Shown here: positions 22,072 through 30,012 of the stretch, piece after piece | Numbering within the stretch: position 1 is the first letter of the stretch | Layout of the letters: each line of letters starts with the position of its first letter | Assembly: GCF_012971725.1 (NCBI RefSeq) | Contig: NZ_CP048833.1 | Span: forward strand, 4,898,001 to 4,962,000 | Source: Pseudomonas multiresinivorans | GTDB taxonomy: Bacteria; Pseudomonadota; Gammaproteobacteria; Pseudomonadales; Pseudomonadaceae | DNA length: 64,000 nucleotides | Direction of reading: 5' to 3' | The notes under the pieces: model-generated | Told to the model about the DNA's origin: nothing | Databases searched by the model: none | The model's input: only the letters and a program-made list of their open reading frames with translations | Translations under genes and position numbers: made by a program

Positions 22072-24681
22072 GTGCTTGAAGCCTATCGCAAACACGTAGA
22101 AGAGCGTGCCGCCCAGGGCGTCGTGCCCCAGCCGCTGAACGCCGAACAGACCGCAGGTCTGGTCGAACTCCTGAAGAACCCGCCGGCCGGCGAAGAAGAA
22201 TTTCTCCTCGACCTGATCACCAACCGCGTACCGCCGGGCGTGGACGAAGCCGCCTACGTCAAGGCCGGTTTCCTGTCCGCCGTCGCCAAGGGTGAAGCCA
22301 CTTCCCCGCTGCTGGACAAAGCCCGCGCCCTCGAGCTGCTGGGCACCATGCAGGGCGGCTACAACATCGCCACCATGGTCGAGCTGCTGGACAACGCCGA
22401 GCTGGCCGAAGTCGCCGCCGCGCAACTGAAGCACACCCTGCTGATGTTCGACGCCTTCCACGACGTCGCCGAGCGCGCCAAGAAAGGCAACGCTGCCGCC
22501 AAGGCCGTGCTGCAGTCCTGGGCTGATGGCGAGTGGTTCAAGGCCCGTCCGGCTGTCGCCGAGAAGCTGACCCTGACCGTGTTCAAGGTCCCCGGCGAAA
22601 CCAACACCGACGACCTGTCCCCCGCTCCGGACGCCTGGTCGCGCCCCGACATCCCGCTGCACGCCCTGGCCATGCTGAAAATGGCCCGCGACGGCATCGA
22701 GCCGGTCCAGCCGGGCTCCGTCGGTCCGCTGAAGCAAATCGAAGCCGTGAAGGCCAAGGGCTTCCCGGTTGCCTACGTCGGTGACGTGGTCGGCACCGGT
22801 TCGTCCCGCAAGTCCGCCACCAACTCGGTGCTGTGGTTCTTCGGCGACGACATCCCCTACGTTCCGAACAAGCGCGCTGGCGGCTTCTGCTTCGGCACCA
22901 AGATCGCCCCGATCTTCTACAACACCATGGAAGACGCCGGCGCCCTGCCGATCGAGTTCGACTGCACCAACCTGGCCATGGGCGACGTCATCGACGTATA
23001 CCCTTACGAAGGCAAGGTCGTGCGTCATGACAGCGGCGAAGTGGTCACCACCTTCGAGCTGAAGACCCCGGTTCTGCTGGACGAAGTCCGCGCCGGCGGC
23101 CGTATCCCGCTGATCGTTGGCCGTGGCCTGACCGAGAAGGCCCGTGCCGAGCTGGGCCTGGCCCCGTCCGACCTGTTCAAGAAGCCGGAAGCGCCGGCCG
23201 ACAGCGGCAAGGGCTTCACCCTCGCCCAGAAGATGGTTGGCCGCGCCTGCGGTCTGGCCGAAGGCCAGGGCGTACGTCCGGGCACCTACTGCGAACCGAA
23301 GATGACCACCGTCGGTTCCCAGGACACCACCGGCCCGATGACCCGCGACGAGCTGAAAGACCTGGCTTGCCTGGGCTTCTCCGCCGACCTGGTGATGCAG
23401 TCCTTCTGCCACACCGCTGCCTATCCGAAGCCGATCGACGTCAAGACCCACCACACCCTGCCGGACTTCATCATGACCCGCGGCGGTGTCTCCCTGCGTC
23501 CGGGCGACGGCATCATCCACAGCTGGCTGAACCGCATGCTGCTGCCTGACACCGTCGGCACCGGCGGCGACTCGCACACCCGCTTCCCGATCGGCATCAG
23601 CTTCCCGGCCGGTTCCGGCCTGGTGGCCTTCGCCGCTGCCACCGGCGTCATGCCGCTGGACATGCCGGAATCGGTTCTGGTGCGTTTCAAGGGCCAGCTG
23701 CAACCGGGCATCACCCTGCGTGACCTGGTCCATGCGATCCCCTACTACGCGATCCAGGCCGGCCTGCTGACCGTCGAGAAGAAGGGCAAGAAGAACATCT
23801 TCTCCGGCCGCATCCTCGAGATCGAAGGTCTGAACGACCTGACCGTCGAGCAAGCCTTCGAGCTGTCCGACGCCTCCGCCGAGCGTTCGGCTGCCGGTTG
23901 CACCATCAAGCTGCCGGAAGAGGCCATCGCCGAGTACCTGAAGTCCAACATCACCCTGCTGCGCTGGATGATCGGCGAAGGCTACGGCGACGCCCGCACC
24001 CTGGAGCGCCGCGCGCAAGCGATGGAAGCCTGGCTGGCCAACCCGCAACTGCTGGAAGCCGACAAGGACGCCGAGTACGCCGCGGTCATCGAGATCGACC
24101 TGGCCGACGTCAAGGAGCCGGTACTCTGCGCTCCGAACGACCCGGACGACGCTCGCCTGCTGTCCAGCGTCGAAGGCCGCAAGATCGATGAAGTCTTCAT
24201 CGGTTCCTGCATGACCAACATCGGTCACTTCCGCGCTGCCGGCAAACTGCTGGACAAGGTCAAGGGTGGCATTCCGACCCGTCTGTGGCTGGCTCCGCCG
24301 ACCAAGATGGACGCCCACCAGCTGACCGAGGAAGGCTACTACGGCATCTACGGCAAGGCTGGCGCGCGCATGGAAATGCCGGGCTGCTCGCTGTGCATGG
24401 GTAACCAGGCTCGCGTACAGACCGGTTCGACCGTGGTCTCCACTTCGACCCGTAACTTCCCGAACCGTCTGGGCGATGCCACCGACGTGTTCCTGGCATC
24501 CGCCGAGCTGGCCGCTGTCGCTTCGATCATCGGCAAGCTGCCGACCGTCGAGGAGTACATGGCCTACGCGAAGGACATCGACAGCATGTCTGCCGATATC
24601 TACCGCTACCTGAGCTTCGACCAGATCGCCGAGTTCCGCGAAGCTGCAGCCAACGCGAAGATCCCGGCCGTTCAGGTCTGA
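22072..24681 (+). CDS. acnB: Aconitate hydratase B
   Basis: The start is GTG 22072, preceded by GAGGG; it yields 869 residues beginning MLEAYRKHVEERAAQGVVPQ, the conserved family start. An upstream ATG frame (21985) lacks a ribosome-binding site. The N-terminal HEAT-like domain, the swivel domain and the Fe-S domain are complete; the cluster cysteines are in FIGSCMTNIGHF and PGCSLCMGNQ. AcnB interconverts citrate and isocitrate in the TCA cycle via a [4Fe-4S] cluster. As an apoprotein it can bind mRNA in enterobacteria. It ends at a strong terminator. Confidence 0.97.
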   Translation: MLEAYRKHVEERAAQGVVPQPLNAEQTAGLVELLKNPPAGEEEFLLDLITNRVPPGVDEAAYVKAGFLSAVAKGEATSPLLDKARALELLGTMQGGYNIATMVELLDNAELAEVAAAQLKHTLLMFDAFHDVAERAKKGNAAAKAVLQSWADGEWFKARPAVAEKLTLTVFKVPGETNTDDLSPAPDAWSRPDIPLHALAMLKMARDGIEPVQPGSVGPLKQIEAVKAKGFPVAYVGDVVGTGSSRKSATNSVLWFFGDDIPYVPNKRAGGFCFGTKIAPIFYNTMEDAGALPIEFDCTNLAMGDVIDVYPYEGKVVRHDSGEVVTTFELKTPVLLDEVRAGGRIPLIVGRGLTEKARAELGLAPSDLFKKPEAPADSGKGFTLAQKMVGRACGLAEGQGVRPGTYCEPKMTTVGSQDTTGPMTRDELKDLACLGFSADLVMQSFCHTAAYPKPIDVKTHHTLPDFIMTRGGVSLRPGDGIIHSWLNRMLLPDTVGTGGDSHTRFPIGISFPAGSGLVAFAAATGVMPLDMPESVLVRFKGQLQPGITLRDLVHAIPYYAIQAGLLTVEKKGKKNIFSGRILEIEGLNDLTVEQAFELSDASAERSAAGCTIKLPEEAIAEYLKSNITLLRWMIGEGYGDARTLERRAQAMEAWLANPQLLEADKDAEYAAVIEIDLADVKEPVLCAPNDPDDARLLSSVEGRKIDEVFIGSCMTNIGHFRAAGKLLDKVKGGIPTRLWLAPPTKMDAHQLTEEGYYGIYGKAGARMEMPGCSLCMGNQARVQTGSTVVSTSTRNFPNRLGDATDVFLASAELAAVASIIGKLPTVEEYMAYAKDIDSMSADIYRYLSFDQIAEFREAAANAKIPAVQV

Positions 24682-24698
24682 GTGATCCCAGCGTGACG

Positions 24699-24730
24699 AA
24701 AAGCCCCGCCTAGTGCGGGGCTTTTCTTTT
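24699..24730 (+). terminator. acnB terminator
   Basis: AAAAGCCCCGC (24699-24709) pairs with GCGGGGCTTTT (24715-24725) around CTAGT, followed by CTTTT. A strong intrinsic terminator 18 bp after the acnB stop. Confidence 0.92.
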
Positions 24731-24731
24731 G

Positions 24732-24931
24732 CAGGACGCGAAATAGACGCCTGCAGCCCTACCCTAACGATGGGCCTAATACTTATTGACCGGTTGCGCC
24801 CCGGGCCTCGAGGTCTAAGGTGGACAACAGGCTCCTGCCGATTTCCGTGCCCAGGTGCCCTTGTGGAACCCTCCAGAGGTGCGCTCCCTTCCTCTGCGCC
24901 CCGCTCTCCATGGCGGGGCTTCTTTTTTCTG
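24732..24931 (+). ncRNA. Candidate small RNA ending at an orphan terminator
   Basis: After the acnB terminator there is no protein gene until nasS, yet a second strong intrinsic terminator, GCCCCGC with GCGGGGC (24899-24919) followed by TTCTTTTTTC, lies 220 bp further on and upstream of the nasS promoter. Something must be transcribed into it. The 160 bp before it can also form a CAGAGG/CCTCTG stem (24872-24894). A TTGACC at 24786 could be a -35 element, but I see no good -10 at normal spacing. The call rests on the orphan terminator. Confidence 0.3.
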
Positions 24932-24939
24932 CCAATCCC

Positions 24940-24956
24940 CTGGCACAGCCCTTGCT
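24940..24956 (+). promoter_or_regulatory. Sigma-54 promoter of nasST
   Basis: TGGCAC (24941-24946), five bases, then TTGCT (24952-24956): a perfect -24/-12 element with GG and GC ten bases apart. Transcription would start near 24967 under RpoN with an activator, presumably NtrC, since this is a nitrogen assimilation operon. It sits 10 bp downstream of the orphan terminator. Confidence 0.85.
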
Positions 24957-24966
24957 CCGCTTTCGC

Positions 24967-25050
24967 AAACGGTGATCCAACGGCGGGTCGCCCTCCGACA
25001 ATGGCGTCGCTGCCACCGCCCCTCGAAGGCCGGTGGAGCGGCGCCTTTTC
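24967..25050 (+). promoter_or_regulatory. ANTAR-type antitermination leader of nasST
   Basis: Hairpin 1: GGTGATCC (24971-24978) pairs with GGGTCGCC (24985-24992) around hexaloop AACGGC. Hairpin 2: CGAC (24996-24999) pairs with GTCG (25006-25009) around AATGGC. Both loops have A at position 1 and G at position 4, the recognition rule for ANTAR proteins. The 3' part of hairpin 2 is also the 5' arm of a terminator (25003-25018 with 25031-25045, then TTTTC), so the two structures exclude each other. Inferred: NasT stabilises the hairpins and allows read-through into its own operon. Confidence 0.75.
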
Positions 25051-25087
25051 GTATTAAGAGTGCATGAGCGCGCGTTCAGAGGTGGAG

Positions 25088-26290
25088 ATGATCGACAGTA
25101 CCAGCGCACTGCCGGGCAACCTGGCCTGGGTGGCCGGCTCCGATGCCCCGGAGAAGGCCGCGCTCAACCTGGGCTTCATGGCCCTCACCGATTCCGCCTC
25201 CCTGGTGGTGGCCGCGACCCAGGGCTTCGGCCAGCCCTACGGCCTGACCTTGAACCTGCAACGCCAAAGCTCCTGGGCCGGCCTGCGCGACCGCCTGCTG
25301 AGCGGCGCGCTCGATGCGGCGCAAAGCCTCTACGGCCTGATCTACGACCTGCAACTGGGCCTGGGCGGCGCCCCGGCCACGGACATGGCCGTGCTCATGG
25401 GCCTGTGCCAGAACGGCCAGTCGATCAACCTTTCCGCCCCCTTGATGCGCGACGGCGTGACCTCTGCTGAAGCACTGCAAAGCCATGTGCGCCAGAACGG
25501 TGCGCAACTCACCCTCGCCCACACCTTCCCCACGGGCACGCACGCGATGTGGCTCTACTACTGGCTGGCCGCCCACGGCATTCATCCGCTGCAGGACGTG
25601 CGCAGCCTGGTGGTGCCGCCAGCGCAGATGGTCGAGCACCTCAGGGCCGGGCGCATCGACGGCTTCTGCGCCGGCGGCCCCTGGGGCGCACTGGCGGTGG
25701 ACGAAGGCATGGGTTTCACCCTCGCCACCAGCCAACAGATCTGGCCCGACCACCCGGAAAAAGTCCTGGGCACCACCCGCGCCTTCGTCGAGCAATACCC
25801 CAACACGGTCCGCGCCCTGGTGATGAGCCTTCTTGATGCCAGCCGCTTCATCGAAGCCAGCCAGGACAACCTGCGCAGCGCCGCCCGGCTGATCAGCAGC
25901 GAGGACTATGTCGACGCCCCGCTCGCCAGCATCGAACCGCGCCTGCTCGGCCGCTACCAGGACGGCCTCGGCCACGCCTGGCAGGACGCGCACCCGCTGC
26001 GCTTCTTCAACGACGGGCAGGCGAACGTCCCCTGGCTCTCCGACGGATTGTGGTTCATGACCCAGTTCCGCCGCTGGGGCCTGTTGCGCGAGGACGTCGA
26101 CTACCTCGGCATCGCTCGTCAGGTCCAACAGTTCGCGCTGTACCGCGAAGCCGCCAGCGCCTTGGGCGTCAGCGTGCCGGACGGCGAAATGCGCACCTCT
26201 ACGCTGATCGACGGTCGCCTCTGGGATGGCAGCGATCCGGCCGGCTATGCCCGCAGCTTCGAGCTGAATGCCCTGGCGGAACGAGGTTGA
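25088..26290 (+). CDS. nasS: NasS-type nitrate/nitrite sensor (NrtA-like, cytoplasmic)
   Basis: The 400-residue product (MIDSTSALPGNLAWVAGSD start) resembles the ABC substrate-binding protein NrtA but has no signal peptide, as expected for the soluble sensor NasS. Typical blocks are LNLGFMALTDSASLVVAATQ, DRLLSGALDAAQ and the W-rich middle. NasS binds NasT and releases it when nitrate or nitrite is bound. ATG 25088 is chosen because AGAGGTG lies just before it; ATG 25064 in the same frame has a weak site and remains possible. nasT follows 2 bp after the stop. Confidence 0.88.
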   Translation: MIDSTSALPGNLAWVAGSDAPEKAALNLGFMALTDSASLVVAATQGFGQPYGLTLNLQRQSSWAGLRDRLLSGALDAAQSLYGLIYDLQLGLGGAPATDMAVLMGLCQNGQSINLSAPLMRDGVTSAEALQSHVRQNGAQLTLAHTFPTGTHAMWLYYWLAAHGIHPLQDVRSLVVPPAQMVEHLRAGRIDGFCAGGPWGALAVDEGMGFTLATSQQIWPDHPEKVLGTTRAFVEQYPNTVRALVMSLLDASRFIEASQDNLRSAARLISSEDYVDAPLASIEPRLLGRYQDGLGHAWQDAHPLRFFNDGQANVPWLSDGLWFMTQFRRWGLLREDVDYLGIARQVQQFALYREAASALGVSVPDGEMRTSTLIDGRLWDGSDPAGYARSFELNALAERG

Positions 26291-26292
26291 GC

Positions 26293-26871
26293 ATGCTGCG
26301 CGTCCTGCTGATCAACGACACCCCGAAGAAGGTCGGGCGCCTCAAGGCTGCGCTGGTGGAGTGCGGCTTCGAGGTGATCGACGAATCCGGCCTCACCGTC
26401 GACCTCGCGCAGCGAGTGGAAGCCCTGCGCCCCGATGTGATCCTCATCGACACCGAATCCCCCGGTCGCGACGTGATGGAGCAGGTGGTGCTGGTCAGCC
26501 GCGACCAGCCACGCCCCATCGTCATGTTCACCGACGAGCACGACCCGCAGGTGATGCGCCAGGCCATTCGCTCCGGGGTCAGCGCCTACATAGTCGAGGG
26601 CATCCAGGCCCAGCGCCTGCAACCGATCCTCGATGTCGCCATGGCCCGCTTCGAGAGCGACCAGGCCCTGCGCGCCCAACTGCAGGCCCGCGAGCAGCAA
26701 CTGGCGGAGCGAAAGCGCATCGAACTGGCCAAGGGCCTGCTGATGAAAATGAAAGGCTGCGCCGAGGAGGAGGCCTACACCCTGATGCGCCGCCAGGCCA
26801 TGGGCCGCCAGCAGAAGCTTTCGCAGGTGGCGGAACAGATCATCGCGATGCACGAGATGCTCGGACACTGA
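26293..26871 (+). CDS. nasT: NasT ANTAR-domain antiterminator
   Basis: 192 residues. Residues 1-120 form a receiver-like domain (MLRVLLINDTPKKVGRL, Asp53 in VILIDTES). Residues 130-190 are the ANTAR RNA-binding domain (RKRIELAKGLLMKMKGCAEE, AYTLMRRQAMGRQQKLSQVA). ANTAR domains bind paired hexaloop hairpins and prevent terminator formation. Three such leaders occur in this window, upstream of nasS, nasA and nirB. With nasS only 2 bp upstream, sensor and antiterminator are made together. The acidic pocket is partly degenerate, so control by NasS binding rather than phosphorylation is expected. Confidence 0.93.
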   Translation: MLRVLLINDTPKKVGRLKAALVECGFEVIDESGLTVDLAQRVEALRPDVILIDTESPGRDVMEQVVLVSRDQPRPIVMFTDEHDPQVMRQAIRSGVSAYIVEGIQAQRLQPILDVAMARFESDQALRAQLQAREQQLAERKRIELAKGLLMKMKGCAEEEAYTLMRRQAMGRQQKLSQVAEQIIAMHEMLGH

Positions 26872-27109
26872 CATCAAAGAGATAGGACCGGCCAACTGCC
26901 AGCGGCGGCAAGGCGCGATCATTTCGCCAGCCGCCAAGCTGGCCCCTGCCCTCCCGGCAACGTCCTATGCTGCGCCCGCCCGGCGTCAAGGCCGGGCCCC
27001 CGGAGCGTCATCGGCAGGGTTCGATGACGCATCGCAGTGGCCGCCGCCGGCTAGGCACCTCGGCGCCCACCCGACCTCGCCGCAAGCGCGGCTCAGCAAG
27101 GGCAAGCCC

Positions 27110-27802
27110 ATGATCGACCTCAGCACCTGGAACCTCAGCGTTCCCACCGACCCACGCCCCACCGAAGTCACCACCGAGCAGATCGCCAGAGGCTACCAGA
27201 GCCGCTATTTCAAGAGAGACGGCAGCCAGCTGGTGTTCTGGGTGCCCGTCACTGGCTCGCACACCTCCGACAGCGTCTATCCCCGCAGTGAACTGCGCGA
27301 GACAACCACCGCCGGCGAAGTCGCCAACTGGTTCTACAACCAGGGCGACAACGAGCTGCGCGTGACCATGAGCGTCCAGCAGGTACCATCGAAGAACAAG
27401 ATCATCATCGGCCAGATCCACAGCCGTTCGCCCTATACCGGTGATGGCGAGCCACTGGTCAAGCTGCAGTATCACTATCTGCCAACCCTGGAGAGCGGGC
27501 GACTCGAAGCCCTGGTACGCAACCACCCCGACGACAAGGCCAGCATCAATGTCCCGCTGATCGACAACATCGCGCTGGATCAGACCTTCAACTACAGCCT
27601 GCGCGTCACCTCGGTGGGCAACCTGGCCATTCGCGTGGAAACCTCCGACGGCCGCGCCAACTACTACCGCAAGATCCTCAGCACCACCTGGTCCAAGCAG
27701 CTGCTCTACTTCAAGGCCGGCGCCTATATCAACGACAACTACGGCAACAGCAGCGAGGGTGCGCGGGTGACCGTCTTCCACCTGAACATGGCGCATCGCT
27801 GA
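27110..27802 (+). CDS. Polysaccharide lyase family 7 (alginate lyase-like) protein
   Basis: 230 residues containing the three PL7 signature blocks: RSELRE (R-x-E-L-R), IIGQIHS (QIH) and LYFKAGAYIND (YFKAG-x-Y). The catalytic His, Arg and the C-terminal Tyr are all present. The family cleaves polyuronates such as alginate by beta-elimination. There is no signal peptide, so the protein would be cytoplasmic unless exported another way, which is odd for a polysaccharide lyase. P. aeruginosa carries the same gene in the same place. About 240 bp separate it from nasT. Confidence 0.85.
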   Translation: MIDLSTWNLSVPTDPRPTEVTTEQIARGYQSRYFKRDGSQLVFWVPVTGSHTSDSVYPRSELRETTTAGEVANWFYNQGDNELRVTMSVQQVPSKNKIIIGQIHSRSPYTGDGEPLVKLQYHYLPTLESGRLEALVRNHPDDKASINVPLIDNIALDQTFNYSLRVTSVGNLAIRVETSDGRANYYRKILSTTWSKQLLYFKAGAYINDNYGNSSEGARVTVFHLNMAHR

Positions 27803-27900
27803 CCGGCCATTCAGTGGCCTGATGAGGCGCGGGAGCGGCGGACTGCGCGTAGAATGCGCGGCACATCCGCACTACCCGCCGCCTTGTCACCGAGATCGCC

Positions 27901-28329
27901 ATGGCCCGCCTGAAACTGGAATTCCCCGAAGCACTGTTCATCTACAGCACCAAACTCACCGTCCGCGTCACCGACATCAACGGCGCCAACCACCTGGGCA
28001 ACGACTCGATGATCTCGATGATCTCCGAGGCCCGCGCGCGCTTCCTGTTCGACTACGGCATCCGCGAGACCGGCATCATCGTCACCGACCTCGCCACCAC
28101 CTACCGCGCCGAAGCCCACGCCCGCGACCAGCTGCTGTTCGAGGTCGGCGTCATGGACTTCAACAAGTACGGCGGCGACATCATCTTCCGCATCACCCGC
28201 CCGGCCGACGGCACCCTGGTGGCGATGGCCAAGTCCGGCTTCGTGTTCTTCGACTACAAGATCGGCAAGGTCGTGGAGATACCGACGGCATTCCGCGACA
28301 CCTTCCCCAACGTCAACTGGATCGCCTGA
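27901..28329 (+). CDS. Hotdog-fold acyl-CoA thioesterase-like protein
   Basis: The 142-residue protein begins MARLKLEFPEALFIYSTKLT and has VRVTDINGANHLGNDSMISM, the N-terminal block of 4HBT-type hotdog thioesterases in which Asp (here RVTDIN) or Asn acts in catalysis. RARFLFDYGI and DLATTYRAEAHARD follow the family. Substrate unknown. An 8-bp hairpin (ATCCATCG with CGATGGAT, 28351-28376) follows the stop and may terminate it, although no T tract is seen. Confidence 0.78.
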   Translation: MARLKLEFPEALFIYSTKLTVRVTDINGANHLGNDSMISMISEARARFLFDYGIRETGIIVTDLATTYRAEAHARDQLLFEVGVMDFNKYGGDIIFRITRPADGTLVAMAKSGFVFFDYKIGKVVEIPTAFRDTFPNVNWIA

Positions 28330-28431
28330 CGCTCCAGCATGGCGCGCGCCATCCATCGGAACGCCCCACGATGGATCATTGCTGATCCCACCTCATCCGG
28401 CATCGCCCTGATCCGCCGAGGCTCTTTCACC

Positions 28432-28448
28432 TTGGCCCGCACCTTGCT
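28432..28448 (+). promoter_or_regulatory. Sigma-54 promoter of nasA
   Basis: TTGGCCC (28432-28438), five bases, TTGCT (28444-28448): GG and GC at the exact -24/-12 spacing, with one mismatch to TTGGCAC. Transcription would start near 28459, just before the leader hairpins. The rest of the 28330-28648 gap holds only the hairpin after the thioesterase gene and the nasA leader. Confidence 0.75.
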
Positions 28449-28458
28449 CAGTCAAGGG

Positions 28459-28546
28459 CGGCGGTAGTCAACGGCGATTACCCAACCTACGACAAAGGCG
28501 TCGCATCCACACCCGCAGCTTGCGGTGGGTGGAGCGACGCCTTTTT
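28459..28546 (+). promoter_or_regulatory. ANTAR-type antitermination leader of nasA
   Basis: Hairpin 1: GGTAGTC (28463-28469) pairs with GATTACC (28476-28482) around AACGGC, the same loop as in the nasST leader. Hairpin 2: CGAC (28490-28493) pairs with GTCG (28500-28503) around AAAGGC. Both loops show A1 and G4. GGCGTCGC (28497-28504) of hairpin 2 is also the 5' arm of a long terminator whose 3' arm is GCGACGCC (28534-28541) followed by TTTTT. Alternative folding under NasT control is inferred. Confidence 0.78.
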
Positions 28547-28648
28547 CGTTTGCCCCGGCGCAGGGGCTCAGCAGGACTTTTCCCGAGCCCGGCGGCTGCC
28601 ATGTGAGCGCCTGACCGGAGCCCTCAACCGTTGCTGATGAGGTGTTCG

Positions 28649-29860
28649 ATGAACACGAGTTTCTGGAAAGCCGGCCATGCGCCGACCCTCTTCGCCGCCT
28701 TCCTGTATTTCGACCTGAGCTTCATGGTCTGGTACGTCCTCGGCCCGCTGGCCGTGCAGATCGCCACCGACCTGCAACTGACCACCCAACAGCGCGCGCT
28801 GATGGTCGCCACGCCGATCCTCTCCGGCGCCGTCCTGCGCTTCCTGATGGGCCTGCTGGCCGATCGCTGGTCACCCAAGGCCGCGGGCATCCTCGGCCAG
28901 GTGATCGTCATCTGCGCGCTGTTCGGCGCCTGGCGGCTGGGCATCCACAGCCTGGAGCAGGCGATGATCCTCGGCGTGCTGCTGGGCATGGCCGGCGCCT
29001 CCTTCGCCGTGGCGCTGCCACTGGCCTCGCAGTGGTATCCGCCGCAGCACCAGGGCAAGGCCATGGGCATCGCCGGCGCGGGAAACTCCGGCACGGTGCT
29101 GACGGCCCTGTTCGCCCCGGCCATCGCTGCCGCCTTCGGCTGGCAGAACGTCTTCGGCTTCGCGCTGATCCCGCTGCTGGCCACTCTGGCGGTGTTCGCC
29201 CTGCTCGCCCGCAACGCTCCCGAGCGGCCGCCGGCCAAGTCTCTGGCGGATTACCTGAAGGCCCTGGGCGATCGCGACAGCTGGTGGTTCATGTTCTTCT
29301 ACAGCGTGACCTTCGGCGGCTTCCTCGGCCTGGCCAGCACCCTGCCCGGCTACTTCCACGACCAGTACGGCCTGGACCCGGTGACGGCCGGCTACTACAC
29401 CGCCGCCTGCGTCTTCGCCGGCAGCCTGATGCGCCCGTTGGGCGGTGCCCTGGCCGACCGCATCGGCGGCATCCGCAGCCTGCTGGTGATGTACACCGTC
29501 GCCGCGATCTGCATCGCCGCCGTGGGCTTCCACCTGCCCAGCGCGATGGCCGCGCTCAGCCTCTTCGTGGTCGCCATGCTCAGCCTCGGCGCGGGCAACG
29601 GAGCGGTGTTCCAGCTCGTACCGCAGCGCTTCCGCCAGACCATCGGCGTGATGACCGGCCTGATCGGCATGGCCGGCGGCATCGGCGGCTTCTGCCTGAC
29701 CGCAGGCCTGGGAGCGATCAAGCAGGCCACCGGTGACTACCAGATCGGCCTCTGGCTGTTCGCCAGCCTCGGCGTACTGGCCTGGTTCGGCCTGCACGCG
29801 GTGAAGGCCCGCTGGCGCACCACCTGGGGCAGCGCCGCCGTTACCGCGGCGCGGGTTTAA
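28649..29860 (+). CDS. nasA: MFS nitrate transporter (NarK/NasA family)
   Basis: 403 residues with twelve predicted membrane segments, starting MNTSFWKAGHAPTLFAAFLY after GAGGTG. The nitrate-porter signatures are present: GAGNSGTVLTALFAPAIA in TM5 and GAGNGAVFQLVPQRF with GMAGGIGGFCLT in the second half. It imports nitrate (probably with protons) for assimilation. Expression should depend on the sigma-54 promoter and NasT leader upstream. A short in-frame extension to 28631 is possible but lacks a ribosome-binding site. Confidence 0.92.
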   Translation: MNTSFWKAGHAPTLFAAFLYFDLSFMVWYVLGPLAVQIATDLQLTTQQRALMVATPILSGAVLRFLMGLLADRWSPKAAGILGQVIVICALFGAWRLGIHSLEQAMILGVLLGMAGASFAVALPLASQWYPPQHQGKAMGIAGAGNSGTVLTALFAPAIAAAFGWQNVFGFALIPLLATLAVFALLARNAPERPPAKSLADYLKALGDRDSWWFMFFYSVTFGGFLGLASTLPGYFHDQYGLDPVTAGYYTAACVFAGSLMRPLGGALADRIGGIRSLLVMYTVAAICIAAVGFHLPSAMAALSLFVVAMLSLGAGNGAVFQLVPQRFRQTIGVMTGLIGMAGGIGGFCLTAGLGAIKQATGDYQIGLWLFASLGVLAWFGLHAVKARWRTTWGSAAVTAARV

Positions 29861-29872
29861 GCCATGCGCTTT

Positions 29873-30003
29873 TGTAGGAGCGAGCTTGCTCGCGAACCGC
29901 TTAACGCCGGAGTCGCCGGGAAATCCGTTCGCGAGGCCGATTTTGTTCCCGACAACATTCGGCATTCCCCACATCCCTGTGGGTCACAAGCTCGCTCCTA
30001 CAG
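29873..30003. repeat. REP inverted pair C, right unit split by 51 bp
   Basis: The left unit TGTAGGAGCGAGCTTGCTCG is intact from 29873. The right unit begins GTTCGCGAG (to 29935), is interrupted by 51 bp (29936-29986), and resumes with CAAGCTCGCTCCTACA (29987-30002). The insert contains its own short inverted repeats (CCGA with TCGG; CCACA with TGTGG). It lies between nasA and the kinase gene and partly overlaps the latter's upstream region. Confidence 0.75.
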
Positions 30004-30012
30004 GTGTCGGCG

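Noticed and set aside
21982..24318. 778-codon open frame on the - strand opposite acnB
   Set aside because: Fully antisense to acnB, which has clear homology and third-position GC bias. The minus frame is a mirror of that bias.
24960..25087. NasS start at ATG 25064
   Set aside because: Not excluded, but its ribosome-binding site (AAGAG three bases away) is poor compared with AGAGGTG before ATG 25088; homologues, from memory, start close to the GNLAWVAGSD block.
28443..28458. CCTTG/CAAGG hairpin with loop CTCAGT before the nasA leader as another ANTAR hairpin
   Set aside because: The loop lacks A1 and G4, and the hairpin overlaps the -12 element, so it lies upstream of the predicted transcript start.
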